From G963666935 sp963666935 (GTDB lineage Bacteria > Bacillota > Clostridia > Christensenellales > CAG-138), in contig OY762936.1 of NCBI GenBank assembly GCA_963666935.1, positions 2,170,001 to 2,234,000 of the forward strand: DNA of 64,000 nucleotides, written 5' to 3'. The stretch's first letter is position 1. Every line of letters starts with the position of its first letter. This document shows, one piece after another, positions 1 to 6,591 of the stretch. The translations under genes were made by a program, and so were the position numbers. Under the pieces are notes generated by a model. That model was given only the letters and a program-made list of their open reading frames with translations. It did no database searches and was not told where the DNA came from.

Positions 1-41
1 ATATCGCTGTCGCTTCCCATGATAATCGCTGTCTTTTTCAT
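1..41 (-). CDS. purE: PurE, N5-CAIR mutase (N-terminal fragment, runs off the window)
   Basis: Only the first 13 complete codons are present. They read MKKTAIIMGSDSD, which matches the N-terminal beta strand and the phosphate-binding MGSDSD/MGSKSD loop that opens PurE. PurE isomerises N5-carboxyaminoimidazole ribonucleotide to CAIR in purine synthesis. An AGGAG Shine-Dalgarno sits 8 nt upstream of the ATG. It lies 18 bp downstream of the GntR-family gene on the same strand, so the two may be co-transcribed. The call rests on a very short but characteristic motif. Confidence 0.72.
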   Translation of the reverse strand, partial: MKKTAIIMGSDSD

Positions 42-59
42 AATCAATGCTCCTGTTAT

Positions 60-815
60 TTAGAATTTCCGACGCATCAGCGTATGCTTGATGACACCGT
101 CGATATAGTACTGTTTGGCGCACAGGACGGGTTTGCCGTCGATGTCAAAATCTACCTCGTCCACGGACAACAGCGGCGTTCCACCCGGCACGCCGAACAG
201 CTTCGCCAATTCCTCATCCGCCACCACCGCGCGAACCTCCGCAAGGTCCATATACAGCTCAATGGAACAGAACCTCTTCAAAAAATAAAATATAGGCTTC
301 TCCAGGTCTTCCTGGGTAAAGGAATGATCCCTGATGGCTTTTACCGGCAAACAGTCTTCGCAGTAAATGGTTCTCTGCCCATTTGCAGTAACCATACGGG
401 AAACGGCCAAAATCTCACTGCCCTCCGGGATACGCAGGCACTCCGCCGTTTTTTGGCCCGCCGGCCGCTGCTGTGCCTTGACAAAGGCGAGGCCCGGTTG
501 GTAGCCGGACTGGGCAATCATATCCAAAAACTCTACCTCTTGGTCCATACGGACCTTCAGGTCAAACACATGCCGGTTGATAACCGTGCCCACGCCTTGC
601 CGACGGCTGATAAAGCCTTCCCGCTCCAGCTTTGCCAAACTATCCCGAAGCTGTGTCCGGCTGATGCTGAGCCGCTCTGCCAAAACGCATTCCCGAGGCA
701 GCTTTTCGGCATAGCGATAGTCCCCCGCACGGATCTCCTGCAGGATGCGGGTGGCCACAGCCACTTCGTGCCCTTTGCCTTTGCTTTCCATAGGATAAAT
801 ATGCCTTTCTTCCAT
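60..815 (-). CDS. GntR/HutC-family transcriptional regulator with UTRA ligand domain
   Basis: About 251 residues from this start. The N-terminal winged helix-turn-helix runs from ATRILQEIRAG through LPRECVLAERLSISRTQLRDSLAKLEREGFISRRQGVGT, the standard GntR pattern. The rest (from about residue 90) is a UTRA-type effector domain (EILAVSRMV..., IFYFLKRF..., LLSVDEVDFDIDGKPVLCAKQYY). Such proteins bind small metabolites and release operators. Start choice is uncertain. An ATG at 857 has a good GGAG, but it lies inside the spacer of a TTTACA-17-TACAAT promoter; ATGs at 815 and 791 lie downstream of that promoter and give the usual family length of 240-250. It is divergent from the sphingolipid-like pair starting at 1013 and probably controls it and itself; the ligand is unknown. 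Confidence 0.85.
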   Translation of the reverse strand: MEERHIYPMESKGKGHEVAVATRILQEIRAGDYRYAEKLPRECVLAERLSISRTQLRDSLAKLEREGFISRRQGVGTVINRHVFDLKVRMDQEVEFLDMIAQSGYQPGLAFVKAQQRPAGQKTAECLRIPEGSEILAVSRMVTANGQRTIYCEDCLPVKAIRDHSFTQEDLEKPIFYFLKRFCSIELYMDLAEVRAVVADEELAKLFGVPGGTPLLSVDEVDFDIDGKPVLCAKQYYIDGVIKHTLMRRKF

Positions 816-817
816 AG

Positions 818-830
818 AAGGTAATACCTT
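818..830. promoter_or_regulatory. Candidate GntR operator (palindrome AAGGTAATACCTT)
   Basis: A 13-nt perfect palindrome (6-bp arms, 1-nt centre) lies just after the predicted transcription start of the regulator gene and before its favoured start codon. It shares the core AGGT-N3-ACCT with the palindrome at 924-938. Binding by the GntR protein is inferred. Confidence 0.4.
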
Positions 831-847
831 ATTGGTAGTACTTTTGA

Positions 848-876
848 ATTGTATCATTGTTTCTCCGGGATGTAAA
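848..876 (-). promoter_or_regulatory. Promoter of the GntR-family gene
   Basis: On the minus strand TTTACA (871-876) and TACAAT (848-853) are separated by exactly 17 bp. If used, transcription begins near 841, which argues against the ATG at 857 as the translation start. Confidence 0.5.
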
Positions 877-923
877 GTACGCTTTTTTTCATTCTCTTCA
901 GTTTTTTGTTTCCCGCCCACACA

Positions 924-938
924 GCAGGTTGCACCTGC
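924..938. promoter_or_regulatory. Candidate operator upstream of the spt-like gene
   Basis: The palindrome GCAGGT-TGC-ACCTGC lies 10 bp upstream of the -35 of the divergent promoter. Its AGGT-N3-ACCT core also occurs at 818-830, so both divergent promoters carry a copy. Confidence 0.35.
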
Positions 939-948
939 GCATCTTTGA

Positions 949-977
949 TTGACATTTTCTGCACAAGCCTGTAAAAT
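949..977 (+). promoter_or_regulatory. Sigma-A-type promoter for the spt-like operon
   Basis: TTGACA (949-954), a 17-bp spacer and TAAAAT (972-977), 35 bp upstream of the ATG at 1013. The -35 hexamer is perfect. Confidence 0.65.
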
Positions 978-1012
978 CAGTAGGGTCAGCATAAGAATGT
1001 GAGGAATTATTT

Positions 1013-2182
1013 ATGGATTTATTTGATAAGTGCAAAAACGATCTGGTTTACCAACTCCGCGACGACGGAATTTACCCCTATTTTCATAAGCTTGAGTCCC
1101 GTCAGGACGTGGAAGTTATTATGGAAGGCAAGCGGCGAATCATGTTGGGTTCTAACAACTATCTGGGTCTCACGGTGCATCCCCGGGTGATTCAGGCCGG
1201 CATTGACGCCCTGAATCGTTACGGCTCCGGCTGTTCCGGTTCCCGCTTCCTCAACGGCACGCTGGATCTTCACCTTCAGCTGGAGGCGGATTTGGCGGAA
1301 TTTCTTTACAAAGAAGCGGTAATGACCTTCTCTACCGGATTCCAGAGCAATTTGGGCATCATCAGCGCCATCGTCGGCAAGGACGACTACGTGATCTGCG
1401 ACCGGGAAAACCACGCCAGCATCTACGACGGATGCAAACTTTCCTACGGCACCATGCTCCGCTACCGCCACAACGACATGGAAGATTTGGAAAAGAAGCT
1501 CGCGTCGCTGCCGATTGAAACGGGCAAGCTCATCGTGACGGACGGCGTATTCTCCATGGGCGGCGACATCTGCAATCTGCCCGAGATCGTACGGCTGGCC
1601 AAAAAATACAACGCGCGCACCATGGTAGACGACGCCCACGGCCTTGGGGTCATCGGCAACGGCGGCCGGGGTACGGCGGATTACTTCGGACTTACGGATC
1701 AGGTGGATATCATCATGGGTACCTTCTCCAAATCTCTGGCAAGTCTGGGCGGCTACATGGCTGCGGACAGCCGGGTTGTAGAGTTTGTGCGCCATTCTTC
1801 CCGGCCCTTTATCTTTTGTGCCTCCATGCCTCCCGCCAACTGCGCCACCGCCATCGAGGCGCTGCGCGTTCTGCGGGAGAACCCGGACCTTCCTACCAAG
1901 CTCTTAGACCTGGCCGCCTACATGCGCGAGGGTCTGAAGCAGCGGGGCATCTCCATTCGGGAGAGCATTGCCCCCATCATTCCCATCTACACCTATGAAA
2001 CCATCCGCACATTACATAAGGCCAAGGAGCTCTACGATGCCGGCGTATACGTGAACCCGGTTCTGCCGCCCGCTACCGCGCCCTCCGAGTGCCTGTTGCG
2101 CACCAGCTACATGGCCACCTTAACCACAACGCTTTTGGACGAGGCGTTGGACATTATTCAGAAGGTATTTGAAAATGATTAA
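1013..2182 (+). CDS. spt: Serine palmitoyltransferase-like PLP enzyme (alpha-oxoamine synthase family)
   Basis: A 389-residue fold-type I PLP enzyme of the AONS/KBL/ALAS/SPT family, which condenses an amino acid with an acyl thioester and releases CO2. Visible sites: PLP-stacking His in NHASI (about 134), DDAHG (206-210) and the Schiff-base Lys in GTFSKSLASLGG (Lys240). The N-terminal YPYF segment, YGSGCSGSRFLNGTLDLH, the RHSSRPFIFCAS segment and NPVLPPATAP resemble bacterial serine palmitoyltransferases (Bacteroides type, from memory) more than BioF or Kbl. The reductase gene overlapping its 3' end supports 3-ketosphinganine formation. GTGAGGA precedes the ATG. 8-Amino-7-oxononanoate synthase is the main alternative, but no biotin genes are nearby. 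Confidence 0.72.
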   Translation: MDLFDKCKNDLVYQLRDDGIYPYFHKLESRQDVEVIMEGKRRIMLGSNNYLGLTVHPRVIQAGIDALNRYGSGCSGSRFLNGTLDLHLQLEADLAEFLYKEAVMTFSTGFQSNLGIISAIVGKDDYVICDRENHASIYDGCKLSYGTMLRYRHNDMEDLEKKLASLPIETGKLIVTDGVFSMGGDICNLPEIVRLAKKYNARTMVDDAHGLGVIGNGGRGTADYFGLTDQVDIIMGTFSKSLASLGGYMAADSRVVEFVRHSSRPFIFCASMPPANCATAIEALRVLRENPDLPTKLLDLAAYMREGLKQRGISIRESIAPIIPIYTYETIRTLHKAKELYDAGVYVNPVLPPATAPSECLLRTSYMATLTTTLLDEALDIIQKVFEND

Positions 2183-2966
2183 GAGCAGGGTTGTAGTAAT
2201 CACCGGAGCCGGAAGCGGCATCGGCCTCGCCACTGCGGAATTGTTTGCAAAAAAAGGCGACGTAGTTTACGGTCTTTGCCGCACCCCTTTTGCCAAAGAA
2301 GGGATTACTCACATCAAAACGGACGTAGCCGACCCGGCCAGCGTACAGGCGGCCATCGACCAGATCTTTGACTGGGAGGACCGCATCGATGTGTTGATTA
2401 ACAACGCGGGATCCGGCATCTCCGGCGCTATCGAGTTCACTGACCCACAGGATGCCCAGCGTCAGCTGGACGTAAATTTCTTCGGCACGTTCCGCTGCAC
2501 ACAGGCTATTTTGCCCCATATGCGCGCCCAAAAGGAGGGCTGTATCCTTTGCGTCAGTTCCATGGCCGGGGTGCTTCCCATTCCCTTCCAGAGCTTTTAC
2601 TCTGCCTCCAAGGCAGCCATCAATTCTTTCGCCATGGCGCTGGCAAACGAAGTCCGTCCCCACGGCATCCGCGTGGCGGCTCTTCTGCCCGGCGACATCA
2701 AAACCGGCTTCACTGCGGCACGGAAAAAGGAAATGGCCGGCGCGACGGAATATCCTGCCATGGGAAAATCTATCCGCACCATGGAGCACGACGAGCAAAA
2801 CGGCATGCCTCCTTTATGCATCGCCCAAAAGCTCTACGACATCAGCTGCAAACGACGCCCAAAACCGCTATATACCGTGGGCTTTTCCTATCAGGCGTTT
2901 TTGTTGCTAAATAAATTGCTCCCCGCCAGACTCATCAATTTCCTTCTGGGCAAGATTTACGCCTGA
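2175..2966 (+). CDS. SDR-family oxidoreductase, candidate 3-ketosphinganine reductase
   Basis: Classical short-chain dehydrogenase, about 263 residues: nucleotide loop TGAGSGIG, NNAG, catalytic Ser in SSMAG and YSASKAA (Tyr-x3-Lys). The C-terminal PKPLYTVGFSYQAFLLLNKLLPARLINFLLGKIY is hydrophobic and basic, like SDRs that act on lipids at the membrane. The ATG at 2175 overlaps the stop of the PLP-enzyme gene by 8 bp, so translational coupling is likely. A TTG at 2169 is a less attractive start. If the upstream enzyme makes 3-ketosphinganine, this would reduce it to sphinganine. Substrate is inferred from the pairing only. Confidence 0.8.
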   Translation: MIKSRVVVITGAGSGIGLATAELFAKKGDVVYGLCRTPFAKEGITHIKTDVADPASVQAAIDQIFDWEDRIDVLINNAGSGISGAIEFTDPQDAQRQLDVNFFGTFRCTQAILPHMRAQKEGCILCVSSMAGVLPIPFQSFYSASKAAINSFAMALANEVRPHGIRVAALLPGDIKTGFTAARKKEMAGATEYPAMGKSIRTMEHDEQNGMPPLCIAQKLYDISCKRRPKPLYTVGFSYQAFLLLNKLLPARLINFLLGKIYA

Positions 2967-2985
2967 TTTCCATGAAAGGGCAACC

Positions 2986-3609
2986 GTGAAAAAGCTGGAG
3001 ACAGTCCTTTATACCATACTGACCACGGCCGCCGTGCTGCTGGTGTTTTGGCTTTTTGGAACATCTGACTCCGCAGCCCCCATTCCGCCAGAGGATCTGC
3101 TTTCGTCCCTGCCCTGTTCCGAGACAACCCGTTATGGAAACGAGATCAGCTTCCTGCTGGACTCCTTCCCCTGCCGCATCGACCTTGAGGGTGGACAAAC
3201 GTCTGCCCTTTTATGTATTGCGGAAGACCCCCTTAAAGACTATAAGAGCTATACTGTCATCACGGACGAGCAATTTCGTTCCGACGAACGTGCGCAAGCC
3301 TTCATCAAGGGTGGCATTGACGAGGGCATAGTATGCCGCCTGCTCTACGGCGATCTCACCCTCACGGAGTATACACGGGACGATATCCTCAAGCAAAGAT
3401 CCGACGCTTTTTCTTCCGCGCTGGGCCAACTGACCGAAGGGCTGTGCGACTGCGGGTTACTGCGTTCGGACGAGTGCGCTCAATACATGCCCGAATGGCT
3501 GAATTGCTATCGATCTATGGAGAACTGGGAACGGCAGCTTGCGCGCTGCGCGGTTTCTATACGCTGCGACGGCGATTGTCTGTGCTTTTCTTTTTCCGAA
3601 TTTAGGTAA
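2986..3609 (+). CDS. Hypothetical single-pass membrane-anchored protein
   Basis: 207 residues from a GTG start with AAAGGG upstream, 19 bp after the SDR stop, so probably the third gene of the same transcript. Residues 8-25 form one N-terminal hydrophobic helix; the rest looks soluble and extracytoplasmic, with Cys residues (SLPCSE, FPCRID, IVCRLL, LCDCGLL, LNCYRS, RCAVSIRCDGDCLCF) that could form disulfides. I recognise no family. It could be an accessory factor of the lipid operon or an unrelated neighbour. Confidence 0.6.
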   Translation: MKKLETVLYTILTTAAVLLVFWLFGTSDSAAPIPPEDLLSSLPCSETTRYGNEISFLLDSFPCRIDLEGGQTSALLCIAEDPLKDYKSYTVITDEQFRSDERAQAFIKGGIDEGIVCRLLYGDLTLTEYTRDDILKQRSDAFSSALGQLTEGLCDCGLLRSDECAQYMPEWLNCYRSMENWERQLARCAVSIRCDGDCLCFSFSEFR

Positions 3610-3634
3610 TAATTTGTTCACTGACTCCTCAACA

Positions 3635-3699
3635 TTTTTACACACTTCTGATTATTATTTGCCGTATTCCACACGTAAACTACTGTTAGTGTGTAAAAA
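3635..3699. repeat. 12-bp perfect inverted repeat around a possible promoter
   Basis: TTTTTACACACT (3635-3646) and AGTGTGTAAAAA (3688-3699) are perfect inverted copies 41 bp apart. Between them lie TTGCCG and TACTGT with 16-bp spacing, a weak promoter for the lipoprotein gene at 3723. Paired operators or a long-loop hairpin are both possible. Confidence 0.4.
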
Positions 3700-3722
3700 C
3701 AACCTGACGGAAAGGAACCTCC

Positions 3723-5660
3723 ATGAGAAAATTCACTTTCATCCTTCTCTCCGCATGCCTTTGCTGCGCCCTGATTACGGGCTGTGCAACCGACGAAGAA
3801 AGTGCAACAGTCGCTACCTCCAATCCCTATACCGGCGCTGTAGCCATAAGTCCGCCGGACTTAGGCACATCTTCCGATATCACATCATCTGTACCCCAAA
3901 GCGCATTTTCCTTCACCCAAGGAGATCAGGACGCCAGCTATGAGGCGGCGGATGCCACAAAAATTAAATTTGGGAACACCATCTCCGTCCAAGGCGCAGG
4001 CGCGTCAGTATCCGAAAATCTTGTTACCATTTCTGCGGCGGGAACCTATATTCTTTCCGGCAGCACGCCGGACGGACGCATTCTGATTGCCGCCGACAAA
4101 GACGATAAAGTGCATTTGGTGCTCAACGGCATTGATCTCACCTGCGCGGACTATTCACCCATTTATATTGAACAAGCGTATAAAGTCTTTCTCACGCTGG
4201 CCGACGGTACTCAAAACAAGATCGCCGACGGAGCTACGTATGCCCCCAGCGGCAGCGACGGCAGCGCAGACGCCGCCATTTTTAGCAAAGCCGACCTTAC
4301 AATCAACGGCAGTGGTTCCCTGAACGTAAACGGCAATTACAAGCATGGCATCGTATCTAAGGACGATTTGGTCATCACCGGCGGCACCCTAAGTATCACC
4401 GCCGTCAATGTAGGACTCTCCGGTAAGGATTGCGTAAAAATCGCCGACGGAGCCATTTCCATAACTTCCGGTACGGATGGCATCCGCTCCGATAACAGCG
4501 CGGATGAGCAGCAGGGCTACATCTATATTGCTAATGGCAGTTTTACCGTAAATGCGGGCTGCGACGGCTTCCAAGCGGAAACGGAATTGCGCATTGATGG
4601 CGGTAACTTTACGATTACAACCGGTTCTGGCAGCGCCAACGCCAGCACACAAGATGGCTGGGGCAATTGGGGCGGCGGCAGAAATGGCGAAACGGCTATG
4701 AGCACCGACACCAATTCGGATACTGGCATCGAAGAGGACAACGCCAGCGCCAAGGCGCTCAAAGCCGGGCTGGAAATCTATATCGCCCAGGGCGTTTTTG
4801 ACATCGATTCTTCTGACGATGCCATCCACACCAGCGGCAGCGTCAAAATCGAAAACGGCGTCATCACCCTCTCCTCCGGCGACGACGGCATTCATGCGGA
4901 TTCAGCCCTGATCATCTCCGGCGGAGAAATCCGAATTGAAAAAAGTTATGAAGGGCTGGAAGCCGCGCGGATCAAAATCACCGATGGCACCATTTACATA
5001 ACCGCCGGCGATGACGGCATCAACGCCTCCGGTGGGAATGACGGCTCCGCAATGGGCGGCAGGCCCGGGCAGGATACCTTTGCCGCCCAGACCGGCGTGG
5101 AAATATGCATTGCCGGCGGGTATTTGGAGGTTGATGCCTCCGGCGACGGCCTTGACTCTAACGGCAATCTGTATGTGAAAGGTGGTATCGTCTTGGTCAG
5201 CGGCCCGGAAAACAATGGGAACGGCACTCTGGACTATAACGACACCGGCTCTGTGACCGGCGGCATGGTCATCGCCGCAGGCAGCATTGGCATGGCGGAA
5301 AACTTCGGTTCCACCTCTTCTCAATGCTCTATTCTGTACGCTTTTAGTTCCCCGCAGAAGGCCGGTACCCGGCTAACCCTGTGCGACGAGGACGGTACAG
5401 TGCTCTTGAGCTGGGCACCGGGAAAGACGTTCCAAACTGCGGTATTCAGCACTCCTGGCCTTATAAGCGGGTCCAGCTACCAGATCCTGCTGGGCGGCAC
5501 GGTGGAAGGTACAGACGAATGCGGCTTTGTTTCGTCTGGAACTTTAAAGAACGGTTCGGCTGTAGATACGATTCAGCTTACCTCTACAATTTATTCCAAT
5601 GCCGCCGCTTCCGGCCAAGGCGGCTCTATGGGCAGCAAAACAAAATTTGGCGGCTCTTAA
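3723..5660 (+). CDS. Cthe_2159-type (DUF4353) carbohydrate-binding beta-helix lipoprotein
   Basis: 645 residues with a lipoprotein signal peptide: MRKF, a hydrophobic core, lipobox LITGC (Cys about 21). The body is built of repeated strand-turn units rich in DG, GDDGI, SGDDGIHA and GNDG motifs, typical of the calcium-binding right-handed beta-helix proteins of the Cthe_2159 family, which bind cellulose or polygalacturonate. A Gly/Asn/Ser-rich insertion lies near residues 300-330. Likely anchored on the outer face of the membrane to hold plant polysaccharide. GAAAGGAACCTCC precedes the ATG. The ligand is unproven. Confidence 0.82.
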   Translation: MRKFTFILLSACLCCALITGCATDEESATVATSNPYTGAVAISPPDLGTSSDITSSVPQSAFSFTQGDQDASYEAADATKIKFGNTISVQGAGASVSENLVTISAAGTYILSGSTPDGRILIAADKDDKVHLVLNGIDLTCADYSPIYIEQAYKVFLTLADGTQNKIADGATYAPSGSDGSADAAIFSKADLTINGSGSLNVNGNYKHGIVSKDDLVITGGTLSITAVNVGLSGKDCVKIADGAISITSGTDGIRSDNSADEQQGYIYIANGSFTVNAGCDGFQAETELRIDGGNFTITTGSGSANASTQDGWGNWGGGRNGETAMSTDTNSDTGIEEDNASAKALKAGLEIYIAQGVFDIDSSDDAIHTSGSVKIENGVITLSSGDDGIHADSALIISGGEIRIEKSYEGLEAARIKITDGTIYITAGDDGINASGGNDGSAMGGRPGQDTFAAQTGVEICIAGGYLEVDASGDGLDSNGNLYVKGGIVLVSGPENNGNGTLDYNDTGSVTGGMVIAAGSIGMAENFGSTSSQCSILYAFSSPQKAGTRLTLCDEDGTVLLSWAPGKTFQTAVFSTPGLISGSSYQILLGGTVEGTDECGFVSSGTLKNGSAVDTIQLTSTIYSNAAASGQGGSMGSKTKFGGS

Positions 5661-5691
5661 AGAATTCAATTTTCGCATGATTTATCTAGGC

Positions 5692-5724
5692 TCCCCATAT
5701 TCTATACCATTAGAAATGGGGGTG
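5692..5724 (+). promoter_or_regulatory. Hairpin overlapping the tspO ribosome-binding site
   Basis: CCCCATATTCTA and the downstream TAGAAATGGGG can pair imperfectly, placing the G-rich Shine-Dalgarno of the gene at 5729 in the right arm. It could reduce translation initiation. No ligand-binding domain is evident. Confidence 0.3.
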
Positions 5725-5728
5725 CCAC

Positions 5729-6196
5729 ATGCGGAAAAACCCACTTCCCTATCTCGTTTCAGTAGCCATCGCCCTGTCTGTGGGCGGCCTTGCCGGTTTT
5801 TTGACCCGGGGCGGCATGGCAGCCTATGCCGCCCTTGCGCAACCACCCCTCGCACCGCCGGGCTGGCTCTTCCCCCCAGTATGGACAGTTCTGTATCTGC
5901 TCATGGGCGTGGCCGCGGCCAGAGTATACGTTGCAAAAACCCCCTGCACTGTGCGGGCGCTGACCCTTTATGGCGCTCAGCTCATCGTAAATTTCTTCTG
6001 GCCCTTCCTGTTTTTTAACCTGGAAGCCAGATTCTTTGCTTTTTTATGGCTGCTCCTGTTGTTTGCTCTGGTTGTTTTGACCACCATACACTTCTATCGG
6101 ATCTCAAAAAAGGCGGGGTATTTGATGCTCCCCTACCTCCTCTGGCTGCTTTTTGCAGGGTATTTGAATTTCTTCACGTATTTGCTCAACAGGTAA
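5729..6196 (+). CDS. tspO: TspO/MBR family membrane protein
   Basis: 155 residues with five predicted membrane helices. The family's WLFPPVWTVLYLLMG segment is present after PPLAPPG, together with the FFWPFLFF aromatic stretch in helix 3. Family members bind tetrapyrroles and hydrophobic ligands; the role in anaerobes is unclear. The start is the ATG after GGGGGTGCCAC. It is followed closely by a P-type ATPase remnant that is not part of this protein. Confidence 0.9.
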   Translation: MRKNPLPYLVSVAIALSVGGLAGFLTRGGMAAYAALAQPPLAPPGWLFPPVWTVLYLLMGVAAARVYVAKTPCTVRALTLYGAQLIVNFFWPFLFFNLEARFFAFLWLLLLFALVVLTTIHFYRISKKAGYLMLPYLLWLLFAGYLNFFTYLLNR

Positions 6197-6220
6197 CAGA
6201 TAAAGTGATTTGGAGAAGAA

Positions 6221-6493
6221 GTGTTCGCCAACCTGTTTCTGATTCAGGTCAACAGCAGACAAAGCGAATTCGTTTTCCGTTCCATCTTCCGGCTCCTAAA
6301 GGATCGGGTCCTTTGGGCGGTAAACGTCTTTACTCTGCTGAGGCTGCTGATTCTTTATACCCCGCTGTCCGGCTTTTTAAAGTTGACGCCCTTAAGCCTG
6401 GGCCAGTTTTTGACTTGCCTGCTGATTGCCGGAGTCTCCGTGCTGTGGTATGAAGGCGTAAAGCTCATAAAAAGGATTCGCCAAAAAAGGTAG
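6221..6493 (+). pseudogene. C-terminal remnant of a cation-transporting P-type ATPase
   Basis: 90 codons starting at GTG. The sequence VNSRQSEFVFRSIF, then WAVNVFTLLRLLILYTPLSGFLKLTPLSLGQFLTCLLIAG and a basic end match the last membrane segments (M8-M10) of SERCA/PMR1-type calcium ATPases, where an N-x-R-S motif precedes helix 9. The phosphorylation DKTG, ATP-binding and TGD regions are absent, and the frame is closed by a TGA just upstream. A GGAGAAGAA sequence precedes the GTG, so a small peptide could still be made, but a decayed gene is more likely. Confidence 0.65.
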
Positions 6494-6499
6494 TACTTT

Positions 6500-6546
6500 C
6501 CACAATATATTGATTTCACCTTGAATCCCACCACGAAATGCTGTAT
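6500..6546 (+). promoter_or_regulatory. nrdD promoter with two candidate NrdR boxes
   Basis: TTGAAT (6521-6526) and TATACT (6544-6549) are 17 bp apart. CCACAATATATTGATT (6500-6515) resembles the NrdR consensus acaCwAtATaTwGtgt, and a weaker copy CCACGAAATGCTGTAT (6531-6546) begins exactly 31 bp later, the usual three-helical-turn offset of paired NrdR boxes. The second copy overlaps the -10, as expected for repression. Confidence 0.5.
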
Positions 6547-6591
6547 ACTGATCTCAGTTTACAACATGAATATTTCAGTTGGGGGTTGCGC

